Assembly: GCA_021234155.1 (NCBI GenBank)
Contig: JAJEKV010000086.1
Location: forward strand, 1,364,001 to 1,428,000
Reading direction: 5' to 3'
Source of the DNA: Isoetes taiwanensis
Taxonomy: Eukaryota; Streptophyta; Lycopodiopsida; Isoetales; Isoetaceae
DNA: 64,000 nucleotides
In this document: piece after piece, positions 22,090-33,057 of the stretch
Numbering within the stretch: position 1 is the first letter of the stretch
Layout: each line of letters starts with the position of its first letter
Position numbers and translations under genes: made by a program
The notes under the pieces: model-generated
Told to the model about the DNA's origin: nothing
The model's input: the letters and a program-made list of their open reading frames with translations, nothing else
The model's database searches: none

Positions 22090-24771
22090 TGAAATTACGT
22101 ACATACATTGCCTTCTACTTTTTCCATATCAATTTTAGGATATCTTACCACATGGGTACCACGGAGGCTTGGGTTGTTTAGTGAGCAACATATACTTGAA
22201 ATTACCCAAGAATTGATAATACAATCCACTTAAGATAACCTCATGCACTCCAAATTTTTGCCCCCATCCATCTTTGTATGAATCTTCAAGTGTGCATTTG
22301 GGTTACGTGCACTTGAGGATGTAGAAGTCCACACCCTCTCGAATTGTCTACCTCGGCATTCAGCACGCCAAAATTGTCACCTACCTCTACCAAATTACTG
22401 ATCCATTCATTGACTTGTTCAAGAGTCTCCTTTTTCTTCTCAACTCCTGGTTTTAAGTCGAGTTACCTCCCACTTTCCTAATCTACACTGTATTGATCAC
22501 GGGGAGTCCCAATTATGATCCATGCAAAGCGGCGAGAAACATGGCCAGGCATCTATGAGCAAGCTGTTTGGTCTAGTCTGGCGGCGGGTCCGATCTGATG
22601 AATCTTCTTTGTGCCTTTGAGTGTTTCAATTTCATATTCTTCCATGTTTGCCACAACAGCAGGTTCAATTTCCCAAAAATATCTTTTGATCTCATCTGTT
22701 TCATCGGACTGGTAGACTGCTGAAATATGTACCACGAGTAAATTTTACAATATCTTTAGCATGCCTCAGTTGCACACCATTGGGTTTGAGTTGTTCCTTA
22801 CTTAGCAGCCTTTTGATAACAGCACCTGCACCATCATGTTCACCTTTACCATGAGCAGTGGCAAAGTAGTTCCACACTATTTCCTTGTCATTGATTGTGA
22901 AGTACCTGCCTAAGAAAAAAAAAGGTTTTCCTGACTTGAATTGTGATGAGCACCATCACTCCAAAACCAATGCTTCTCATACTCTATTTCTGTTCCTTAA
23001 GCCATGCAACATGCTTTTTTGTAGGCGGTGTTCCACAAATAATGAGTCATGCACTTTATCATCAGAAATGTAAAAGTGAGTCTCTTTTATGATCTTCCTA
23101 CCGTTGTTGAGTCTATTCCGACTGCTCCAACCTTACGTTTCTTTTTCTCTTCTTTGGGCCGGTCTTCTTACGTGCGCGCAGAGCAGGAATATCAACACTT
23201 TTGTCATGCCTATATGTTATGTGAACAAGTATAGAAACAGTGCGTATGCGGTCTGCATTGGCCGGGGCTCATTGCGGATCTTGATCTTTGTAATTTTCTG
23301 CAAAGTCAATAAATGGATACAATTGTATCTTAAAATGATGACACACACTGTTTAAACTGATTGGCCTGCCAATGTGCTATGTAATTGTGTGGAACAAAAT
23401 CTGATATTACCTTCTTCACTTCCTCTTGAAATTCTTTGGGACTTCGTCGCCGTACTAATCTCAAGGCAGGGTTTGTACCTCAAAGCCTTTCTTGGATCCA
23501 CGAATTCTCGGTCACGGTCCACCGGGTTGCTTTTCAAATGTCTTCCAAGTAACTAGTCTTGAACCCGTGCCATCCATTTCCTGTGGACATTTTCTAATTC
23601 TATCCAACCCACATTTTTACACGCCAACATCAGCGGTTATGATCAAACCACTCCTCATCATCACCTTTTGCTGCAGACCACTTGTCTCCATAAATCATCG
23701 GTACACTTGATTGTATGCTCCTTGGCTGCACATTACGGGGCGGGGCCACAAATCTCACGATGGCGATTTGCAATTGTCATGAACTCCACCCGATTTTCTC
23801 GGTCGTTTCAATCCTTGCATGATGTATTCAAATTTCAAGTGGTAAATGCAACGGCAGATGTGTGCCTCTCACGCATCCTCCTTACAAAACTAGGTTTCAA
23901 CCTCTCAAAAGTCTGCAATGCAATTTTGATATGAGGATTCTCCTCTCTAAACCACGAGGTAGAATTGCAACTGCAGGAAATCGTGTGAATGCCAAATAAA
24001 TGCTACATATAATGAACCCTACAATATAGGATGAATACTTACTTGGCTGACTTCAAGAAGGTGAATTGGATGTTCCATCTTTATTCTGTCTCGATACATA
24101 CTTCCTCACGTCTTTCTTGTATGGAGAAACTCTTGTGTTTTTCGTCGAGAACTTGATAAGCGACTTCTCTATTGTGATCTAACATGCTATCCATCCGCTT
24201 CCTCCTCCTGAACATTGACCAAGGTCCTTCCCCTTTGTTAGCTTGCACCCTTCTTTGAAAAGCATTTGAAATTGTTTTTACGGGGATCTTGAAAGCAATC
24301 TGGCCACTCGCTTGATTCAATGGCTTGACACCATTTGTATTTTCTGCCGCCATTATCGGGGTGGACTTCCTTGCACGAAGCATGTCATAATTCCTCTCAA
24401 ACTTATGTTCTTGCATTGTTTCCTTCAAATTCTTCACCATTTGCTCGGCCATAGTAACTTTTGCTTAGATTTCTTTATAGAAGCAATTGGTAAATCTCTT
24501 GCCCTCAAAAAGAACACATCAATGATCGGCCTTTGTCATTGTCATCAACATTTGTACTAATTTGGTTGAATACTTCATAAATTTCTCCTGAAATTTCTCT
24601 TATTCTGCGGTCACTCAGTCTCAATTTCTTATTCGTCTTTGAAGGCGAATCTTTAGAAGGGGAATTCTTCTTCATTGCTACCTTCTTTGCATACAATCTC
24701 TGCCTCTGATCTCTCTTCCTTGCTGCATCAATGGCTCTGTAAATTGAACGGGGAGAGGAATTGGGTTTCAT
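22090..24771 (-). pseudogene. Transposase-like gene of the TIR element (HGKGEHDG family)
   Basis: It starts at 24771 with a basic N-terminus (SIYRAIDAARKRDQRQRLYAKK), then an ORF 24452 to 24081 with a linker and FRRRKRMDSMLDHNREVAYQ. Further down lie HFYISDDKVHDSLFVEH (about 23065), then HWFWSDGAHHNSSQ, LGRYFTINDKEIVWNYFATAHGKGEHDGAGA, VIKRLL (22990-22810). The end has IKRYFWEIEP and GTKKIHQI (22690-22600) and EGVDFYILKCT, WGQKFGVHEVILSGLYYQF (about 22340-22190). I recognise the SDGA-x-x-Q / HGKGEHDGAGA block from widespread transposase-like proteins of plants and invertebrates, but cannot name a Pfam family. The acids in ISDDK, WSDGA and GEHDG are candidates for the metal-binding triad. Frameshifts near 23010 and elsewhere break it. 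Confidence 0.5.
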
Positions 24772-25099
24772 CTATCCCGGATTTCTGTGTATTGCTGAAT
24801 TGGTGAGGGCAAATTGTTGAATTTCGGTTCAGGCAATTCTTGGAAACAATTAGTCCCTCCATTTTGCTTGAATTCAAGATGGGTTAGCCCGCCATCCAGG
24901 AATATGGTGGGCTACAGGCATTCATGTTTCCGGCACCAAACATGTTCATGATTCTCTCAGCCTGTCATTTGACGGGCGCGCACCCTACATGTCAATACTT
25001 CAATCACGCACGTCGTGTTTAAAACACACCGATTTTAAGCACTTGTAAGCGGCGTCCGGACGGTGATTTCTGCTACCCAGTACCGATTTTGCACCTTTT

Positions 25100-25280
25100 A
25101 CTACAATTTTTTTGTAAGCACTTATATATTACCTTCTGATAACGAGGTTCCTTCTAGTCATGATGAAGCATAAAAACTAATAAAGGCACTTGGTTTTGAG
25201 TATGGAAGTATTCATGTATGCCAAAATGAGTGTACCTTGTATACAAGGACACTAAAGACATGTTACAATGCCCTAAAAAT
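25100..25280 (+). pseudogene. CACTA transposase, continuation after the insertion
   Basis: The frame gives YILPSDNEVPSSHDEA, a stop, then KLIKALGFEYGSIHVCQNECTLYT. The PSS-x-x-EA-K-L-LGF-Y-IH-C-N-C-LY pattern is the block that follows the N-terminal fragment at 17.0-17.5 kb in plant CACTA transposases. The adjoining C-x-x-C block is lost. Confidence 0.55.
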
Positions 25281-25879
25281 CGAGGTATCGCAGTGATGTC
25301 CAAGGCTCTATCATCTCACGCATAGTATTGCGCTATCATGTATTGTATTGTATGGTATTTTATGCCATGTCATTGTCCCTCATTTCGAATTAGGAAAATA
25401 ATCACCTCTTCTTCTGTTTTTTTGCCACTTCTTGCCGATTGAACCCTAATAGAGTTAGAATTGAATGCCACTGGTTACACGATGAAATCTCACCTCAAAC
25501 AAGAGATTGTGTCTCATGAAGATTTAAAGAAGCTTTGGGGTGACAAAGATCCAAATAAATTTGGCTACATGTATTTTCTCCCAAATGTTTGTTTAAAACT
25601 GAAAATTTAAGATACATGTTTTCTTGTACAAGTTGAAGAATCTGAGTAATGAACAATACAAAGAGTTCATGCAAATTTAGAAAAGAATTATGCCACATAC
25701 ATGGGGTGGCTCCTGGAATGTGAGCAGTTAATTCAAAAGTTCCGCCAAGTCCAAATACATATAAATGTAATGATAATAATAAACTTTAGCCAAATATATT
25801 TCATAAAATACTGTAAGATTCTGAAAAATAACCAAACTAGTTTTTATGAAAAAATATATAGTATGCTTAATTTTTCCCT

Positions 25880-26120
25880 AGTGTGCAGCGTGTTGTGTGA
25901 TGTGGTATAGGTTTTATGCCGCCAGTACTGGTGATAGTGCAGCTATGTTGTGTGGTACATGCAGCGTGTTGTGTAGTGTGTAATGTGTTGTGTGTTGTGT
26001 GGTGTAGGTTATTGTGCTGTCAATAGTGGTGATAGTGCAACCTATGTTGTGTGGTGTGTGCAGCGTATTGTGTGGTGTGTTGAGAGTACCTTGCGTTGTG
26101 TGGTGTGTGATTGTGGTCCT
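25880..26120. repeat. GT-rich minisatellite (TGTGTGGTGTGTGCAGCGT)
   Basis: Units of about 50-60 bases with TTGTGTGGTGT, GTGCAGCG and TAGGTTTTATG/TAGGTTATTGT recur with length changes. It overlaps the 5' part of the coiled-coil gene and makes its exon structure there unreadable. Confidence 0.6.
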
Positions 26121-28129
26121 CCATCAGTTTGTGGCTTATTATATTAGGAGGCTGACATATATGGAGTGTTTTGTTTTGCATGGCAGACTTGTGAAGGAAT
26201 GGTTGGCTGCAACATCAGCTAGATTTGATAGATGCAAGCAAACGAGGATAGGAAAACTAATATCAATAGAAAGATTGAGTTGATGGAGCATAAAGCATCA
26301 GAAATTAGAGATGATTTGTGTAGATGGCAGTCAATCATGACGGCAAATCCGAAAGCAGCAGCGGGTGTTTGGATTGTAAGCGAACTGAAGGATGAAGAGC
26401 TATATGGTACAATGTTTTCTGGGCTGAGTCAATTGCATAAGGAACATGAAAAACTGAAATTGAGCTAAGGGCATGTGAAGCCTTACTGCTGGAGCTGCAA
26501 CCTCAAATGCAAAAAATTGAGATTTTCTCTGAACATAATGGCCATGACACTCCTTTAGATCCTGAAGAAGAGGGTGATGAAGGTTGTCCATATTGTGGAC
26601 AGTGTCTGAAATGGGAGGGTAAATTGTTGCCAATTGTGATAGCAGAATGCAGTCATTAGTATTTGTCACACCGTTTGAGGTAAATATTATAATATCTAAC
26701 CTCGTTTGCAGACTTTATTGATATTGTATTTGTTTTGCAGACACTCTAGAACATGCTGCAACCCAGTTGTGCTCACATTATGTCTGAGACATGGCTTTTC
26801 GTTTTTGGTATTCGAGTGGTACCACAAGAACCAATAAACACAAGTATAAGTACCTTAACTAATGTTTACTGATGTTGTCACAGGTCTACTGATTGTTTGC
26901 AGAATTGCAAAAATTTGAGACCAAGGATATCCAACAGTTATCCACGCCTCGATCAATTATGAGACTGCAAGATAACCCGGGTGCACTTAGAATTCACCCC
27001 ATTGGATACTTTAAAGTCAATCCCAGCTACTAACAGCGACGAGAATCCAAAATGAAATTTGGATAGTGAACTGAATGCAGTCGTGTCAAGTAAGTACTAA
27101 TGCCACATACATGATTTATTTTTTTGTATTTTTCTTTGGTCTTCCGCATCTCAATTATGTCACAGAGATAAATGCTACTACAAGCCATCACGAAGAGATT
27201 CCCAATGCATTTGTTTTAGAAGGGAAAATTAATTCCCCTGAGACTCATTCTGCATGAGATCCTGTACCAGACAAAAGTATTGTTGCTGAACATAAGCCAC
27301 AAGCAGATGCAGGTGATGAAGTTGACAAAGAAACCCTAGATCTTGAACAAGATATAGCCTGCTCATCAAGTCCAATACCTCCTCAACAAAAAAATCCAAG
27401 AGGTTAACTGAAATTCCCCTTGTTCTGGATTTTAATGGGATTTTGGGTAAGTTTAATGACTTGAAAGAGAGGATCCCTGCATTGGCCAAGCCAGAAGTGA
27501 CCCTCCAAAAATTGAACCTTCAAAAGGCACAATTTCCAGGTCTGAATTACAAGAGTTCTTACAATGGTTTTTTCAAAATTTGAGATTGCATTGTGGTCCA
27601 ACATGGCTAAAAGTAATGTCGACTTGTTGGTGATAAAGTTGTTGCAGGAATATAAAGGCAGATTTCTTTTTATTTGGAATCAGGTTGACTGCATCAATAG
27701 TTAAAAAGTGGTTAATAAGCCAATTTTCCTTAAGGACCTATCCAAAGTGTACCAGAAATACTGGAAATACCAAGTGAAAAACACATTTGTTGATAGATGA
27801 CAATGAGATATAAAGGTTACGCCAACCACCAAACACTATGATATGTCCAAATAGTTTTGCTCGACAAATTGGATTCCAATTTCCTTTTGGAGCAACTCAA
27901 ACCATATTTGGAAGGACTTCCCGGGTGTAGAAAGTGTGCCTGCTTATGTGAAGGAAAATCAAATGTGGAACATGTGGGATTCTGAAGAGTCGCCCAACTC
28001 TGACGTTCCGTCCAAAGATCACGGTCCCGGGGCGTATCTTTGCTTGCCGCCACGCCGCATTACCGCCATCCCCGACTGCGTGGTGCCGACATATAGCCAA
28101 GTGGGTAGCCCTAGGGGCAACTTGCTAGA

Positions 28130-29690
28130 AATGTGCATTGGCATTAATGTGCACATTTACCAATGTACACATTAATGTGGGCACACATTTCCATATGGAC
28201 ACCTTATGCCAAGTGGGCCATACCCATAGGTGCAATTAATGTGCACATTTTCCCATGTGCACCTTCATTAATGTGCACACATTTCCATGTGGGCACATTT
28301 TGCCACCTAGCCATTAATGGCAAGTGGGCCCATTCCCAATTATCCCACATGCCAAAAGGGGATAATTGGAAACCCTAACCAACCCCCATGTCTATTTAGG
28401 AGGGGAAACCCTAACTTGCCCAATTTCGTTTCTAGGGCTTTAGAACTCTGTTTTTGGCTGCCTCAAGAGCCAAAACCGCATTCGAACTCTGCTGAGTGTG
28501 AAGCTGTACCCTTAGTTTCCCTTGATTCGGCGTTTGTGGGATGGTCGAGCTCAGTCGAGGAGTCCCTCAAGGATCGGGTATTTAGGCAATTTAATAGCTT
28601 AAACCCTCTTTTAGTCATAAAATCAGTAGGTTTAGCCTATTAAATTGCTCATAGCAAACCTTCTAGATCTCTAGATACCGGACTCTAACTAAAGAACCTA
28701 ACTCTATGATATAGATTAGATCTTGTTCTTTAGTTCTCTTATGATGTATGTGGATGAGGTATCTCTATGAACTCCTTGTATTGGGAAGGGGGTAGAGACC
28801 TAAAGCTTGGTAGTGGATGCTCCTAGACTAGCCTCTCTAGCACCATATAGATTAGGCACGTGTACAAGAGCCACACCGGGTTGTGGGTGAAGGGGCTAGG
28901 CGGCTCATAAGGAGGTTCGTGTCGACTCTTGAGCGATCCCTGGGGGCGTGTAAAGTCTGGGGGATCATTGAGACTAGGTCTAATGGCTTGCCGAGTGTGG
29001 GCGGGGGCATGGGCTCGACACCCGTGAAGTGGGGTTCACTTTCCATTGGGTTCAAGTCGAATAAGAGCGGTGGCTCTCTAGTCTCCTGAGTCGAGCATGT
29101 AGATCTCTGGAGGGAGTGATCTGCCCCATCGGACACTGGGGAGATGTAACCCGGGAATAGCCCTTTTGGCTATGCATCCGTGGGCTGATCCGATCCCAAC
29201 ACTTTTCAACCTACTCACGCAAAGTGTGCACGGGAGGGGCGGATGGAGTGGACTACCCATTGCCAAGATTCTTATGCCAGCCAAATCCATTGTCATGAAT
29301 TGCATGCGCAATGAACTCTGGAGACCCAAGCTTGTCAGTCCATCCCTGTGTCTGAGCCTTGGGTAGGATTCCCTAAATGCATTGTGCTGGTCATTGTCTA
29401 TGCAGATGTGATGTACCACCCGTAGGGGTGGATATATGTGTTGCTCTTATATACTGACATGTATGTTTACGCTTCCGCAGCTAGGTAGGCCCTGAGGGAG
29501 ACGGGGTGAAATGACCCCTTCACTCTTCCCATTGGAACCCGTTACGGTTGCAGTGTTATGTGGAGGGCCCTGTATCGGCATAGAGCTGGTATAGGGGGAG
29601 AACTCCTGTTTGTATAGTGGGTGCACCGTATACGAGTAGGGGACGTCACACCCAACTGTATGAAAATACTCGACAAGTATTTTCATAGAT
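28130..29690. mobile_element. LTR-like insert in the HAD/Ulp1 gene (solo LTR candidate)
   Basis: The noncoding block separates HAD and protease parts of one gene. It shares ordered phrases with the LTR-like region at 46.84-48.25 kb: TATTGGGAAGGGGGTAGAGA, ATTGCCAAG, CATTGTCTAT and TGAGC-TTGGGTAGG. That fits two diverged LTRs of related elements. It starts with a run of ATTAATGTGCACAT repeats (28130-28310). It ends near the hairpin GAAAATACT-cgac-AAGTATTTTC at about 29663. Exact ends and a target duplication were not resolved. Confidence 0.45.
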
Positions 29691-30935
29691 GAATCTTGTA
29701 AAACTCTTTGAAAGTCAATATAAGTAAAAATTTTCTATGATATGTGTTATACTTTTTCAATTTAAAATATTTGAATGGATTTTATGTAAATGTTCTCGTG
29801 TGTGTCTAGAACTAGAGATGATAGAGCTTCGGCAGTTCCTGTCTATCTAAAGCCACATATACATTTGGAAACTATCGTGATTAGCTCCACCAACATCAAA
29901 ATTTTGAAAGCTGATATGTAGTGGTTCAATGATCAATTGACCCTTCTTTCTCAAGGTGATACTTTCATCTGATTTGTGATCATCAGGATTGTGGCATCAT
30001 ATGCAACATGGAATATTACTTGATGCTCCAAGGAATGAGCCATCCCTTTTATTTCTTTGACCCTCTTTTTTACTCGGCATTGTCCAAGGACACAAATAGT
30101 TACAAAACAATGAGGAAGCACGAGAATCTGGATAAGTACCAGTACATGTTCGTTCCTGCTTGTGATGGACATCACTGGATCTGTTTTTTTATCGTAAACC
30201 GCGCATGTCTCCCACAGAGATATAAACCAGGAATATATCACTTTGATACCATGGGCTTGCATGGCAGAAGCAAACATATTGAGAGGTTAGTGCTTGCTCA
30301 TTGTATTTTGCTGTTGTCATATAATTACAACAAACTTTGAATGTGGGTTCCTAGAATTGCTTGGACACAATAATTTCAGCTTTACAATCTCAGATGTGAA
30401 AATTTTCAGAACGCCTCTTCAAGCCGATGGTCATTCTTCTGGCCCTGCCGTATGTTCGTTTATGCACAAATTTGTGAGGGGGTACTTGAAAGGAGTGAAT
30501 ATATTCTTGCATAATCTAGTAAGTTAACTCAAATTCAGCAGATAAACCAATCTCTGTTAATGACAAAGTGCGGTTAACTGCAGGTTGTGGACATTTCAGA
30601 CCAGGATCTAGTTGATGTTAGAGTGTTTATGCTTGAAATTTAAAGATTAGAAGCAATAAAAGCTGGAACTGAGAGGAACATATGTATTGGAAATTATGTA
30701 GATGCATGAGTCACCTCGTATTTTCAAATCACTGTATATCTTCCTTATGTACATAATTGTTATTGTAACCTCGATTCATTTGAATGAAAATTCATATTCA
30801 ATTATATGTTCTTTGTCACAAAATAAGGCATCAAGTGTTCAAAAGAATTCAAGTCTTCAAAAGAAATCAAGACAAACTCATTTTCACAACAAAAGCACAG
30901 AATTTCAGATGAGTTCTGAAAATTACAGAATGGTT

Positions 30936-31722
30936 TTACATTTCATCCTCATCAGAAAGAACTTCGGGTAATTTCTGTAAAATTTTCTCCTCATCTAAAG
31001 GATCCAGCTTATATACAGTCATTATCTGACATCTAGTTGGTGGCATGTGAAGTCTAATTGCACAGATCTGTATTGTGAATACTATGCCCTTAGCGTCTTT
31101 ACTGTAAAGATCATAGCTGACGGTTGATTTTGCGTCCTTCTTGTAATACATACCTTCTACGACACTATCACCGGTGAGGTACCATGTTCCATTGAGTTGG
31201 AAGTCTTTCTCCACTATCTATTTTAGTTTTGCGCATACCAGAATCCAAATTCAGCACCCTCATCATTGCCTTTTGGAGCAACGAGAGCAAACTAATGTCA
31301 GCATGCATATTGGAGGATGGTACAATAACTTGAAGTTTTCAATCATCAACATAGTCCTTGTTCACACAACTGTCCTACATGCCATTCAAACAATAGCTGT
31401 AGAAGCATGAAAGTTCCCTCGTATGCAACTGCAATGGAGATTCAGGATTGAATGCATGTACACAATGGATCTGCCTAGTGTCCAGAATCCTTTCTGCACA
31501 CCATGCTTTCTTTCTATCTATATCCTCTACCTTGACTTCCCAAAAAAACCTTTTTATATTTTTCCTTTTGCTGGTTTCAGATGTGTTCATCCACTCGGAT
31601 GTTCCACAAGTAAACATCTCTTCAGCAACTTCTACCACTTCATGAACATTACCCAATTTTATGCTGCTGTATTTTAATTGCAGTTGTCTTAACCATCTCT
31701 TTAACTCAGCAGCCTTGCCCAT
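30936..31722 (-). pseudogene. Transposase-like gene, C-terminal part, copy 2
   Basis: ORF 31722 to 31375 reads LKRWLRQLQLK, NVHEVVEVAEEMF, then KNIKRFFWEVKVEDIDR, TRQIHCVHAFNPESP, TRELSCFYSYCL. After a gap come EGAEFGFWYAQ, stop, and ORF 31214 to 30936 with FQLNGTWYLTGDSVVEGMYY and AIRLHMPPT. It corresponds block by block to copy 1 at 22.7-22.1 kb (IKRYFWEIEP, GTKKIHQI, EGVDFYILKC, GLYYQF). The N-terminal half that would lie beyond 31722 is missing. The tail-to-tail placement with the HAD/Ulp1 gene (about 300 bases between 3' ends) repeats the layout of the 17.5-25.1 kb element. Confidence 0.5.
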
Positions 31723-31739
31723 GAAAATGGTAGTCTCTC

Positions 31740-33050
31740 AAGGTCCTTAAGGATATTGGGAAAGGCCTATATTTGTTTGCAGAAGACAATGTTCATAATG
31801 GTCGGAAAAATTCTTTAGAAATGACATACCGCACAAAAATGAATTCAACGGAACAAAAAAAGAAAAAAAGAAAAAAAAGGGATTTGAAATTTGTGCCACA
31901 AGAGCTTAGGCACACAATTTGTTTTGATAGAATACTTTCTATGATGCATCCAAAAAACTTAACCAATGCATACCTTTATAAAATTGAGTCGTTTTGATAG
32001 ATTACTTTCTACTATGCATCCAAAAAACTTAACTAATAGATATCTTAAAATTAAGTCACTATTCTTTCTTGCATGCCTTTGTGTTTATCCATTTATCAAT
32101 AAGAAGCATGTTCATTTTGTCGTAGCATACTTATGTTAATATGCTAAAGGCACACGATGAGAAAGTGTATGCTTAAGCAAGTTTTTTGGAATTGAACGGT
32201 TTTGTGGTGGTATATGAATGAAGATGCAAGCGTATGCTTCATATGCAATGAGGTTATAAATATGTATATTTTGTATTCGTAGACAGATTTGGGAATATGA
32301 ATTTCATGTCCATACACTCCACATCTATTTGGACGATTGACTCATATTCTCATCAAGGGCAGATTCAAAATGTCCCTTTCTTTTTGGACAAGACGGAAAA
32401 TTTGAAAATTTTCCTTTGTTATCAATTGAGAAAACATTTTGCTCGGGAAAAAATGTGGAAAACAACTTCAATAACCTTTTATAGTAGTTAGCTACTTAAG
32501 CAACTTCTATAGTGGGCTGCTTATGCGAAACCGATTCGATTGTTTTAGACTTTACTTAATACAACTTAATCATTTATATTAACCAATAGCATAACAAATA
32601 AATGAATTTTACATGAAATAATCTATAGTTGTTTATAAATCAAAGTCCTGTCTTAGATGCTCGGCAAACACATATATAACATCATCCAACTTCCCTTATT
32701 CCATATACAAAACGTTTGAACAAATATATTGGGCTAATGCATCACACCTTTAAAATAAAATAAATAAAGAGTAGGCCTTTGTGTATTGTTATGTACCTAA
32801 TGCCTTTGTAACAAATACGAAGGGAGTTGCAAGAATGAGTGGTGCAAATACGAGGGGCGTTTGCTAGCAAGGCAACAACGAAAAGCAGGGCTCCACACAA
32901 ATGAAAGCCAATGTCAAGTATAACCCAAACCTACATCCTGGGCATCATGACTAGTGAGTACATAAGGTAGAGCTTTCAACAACAACCACCATTCATATCA
33001 GAGGAGGAGTTGCAAGAAATCCAAATGAACTTATACAAGCCAGATAACTG
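31740..33050. other. AT-rich stretch without a gene
   Basis: A short imperfect duplication (TTTTGATAGA-TACTTTCTA-TATGCATCCAAAAAACTTAAC) occurs at about 31925 and 31993. Otherwise I see no coding signal, and I could not recognise a 5' LTR matching the one at 46.84 kb. Confidence 0.4.
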
Positions 33051-33057
33051 AACCAAG

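Larger units (their letters stand above)
17479..25096. mobile_element. Two-gene DNA transposon with TIRs and TTTA duplication
   Basis: The left end begins GGGTGTAAAATCGCTAGTGGG at 17479. The right end, read from 25096 on the other strand, begins AGGTGCAAAATCGGTACTGGG. About 20 of 25 positions agree (GGTGYAAAATCGSTASTGGG). TTTA lies directly outside both ends (17475-17478 and 25097-25100). Inside are two convergent genes: an FCP1-like HAD protein (+, 17543-20280) and a transposase-like protein (-, 24771-22090). The element splits a CACTA transposase fragment, which supports the borders independently. Both genes contain stops and frameshifts, so this copy is inactive. Confidence 0.65.
25482..30620 (+). 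pseudogene. Coiled-coil / FCP1-like HAD / Ulp1-like protease gene, copy 2
   Basis: The pieces in order are as follows. An N-terminal MKSHLKQEIVSHEDLKKLWG at 25482. VKEWLAATSARFDRCKQ leading to a helical ORF (26232-26468: ELMEHKASEIRDDLCRW). A CPYCGQCLKWEG zinc-like knuckle at about 26585. An HAD domain at 27400-27880 (IPLVLDFNGILG, FEIALWSNMAKSNVD, FLFIWNQVDCIN, KPIFLKDLSKVYQKYW, NTLLIDDNE by frameshift). VESVPAYVKENQMWNMWDSE at about 27920. After an LTR-like insert come two protease blocks, 30008-30340 and about 30355-30620. The HAD blocks match FCP1-type proteins in order and spacing, with Asn replacing the second Asp. The protease part has HHWICFFIVN, IYHFDTMG and LQADGHSSGPAVCSFM, the H, D and Q-to-C blocks of C48 (Ulp1) peptidases, but the catalytic Cys codon reads TCT (Ser). 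It lies tail to tail with the minus-strand gene at 30.9-31.7 kb. Confidence 0.5.

Noticed and set aside
23150-23165. SV40-like nuclear signal PKKRKKRKV on the minus strand
   Set aside because: It lies in a short frame between breaks of the transposase-like gene; a basic stretch is plausible there, but I have no evidence for function.
26400-26669. Minus-strand ORF with RLHMP similar to the transposase-like copy at 30.9-31.2 kb
   Set aside because: Only five residues agree; the plus strand here carries the coiled coil and CPYCGQC segment.
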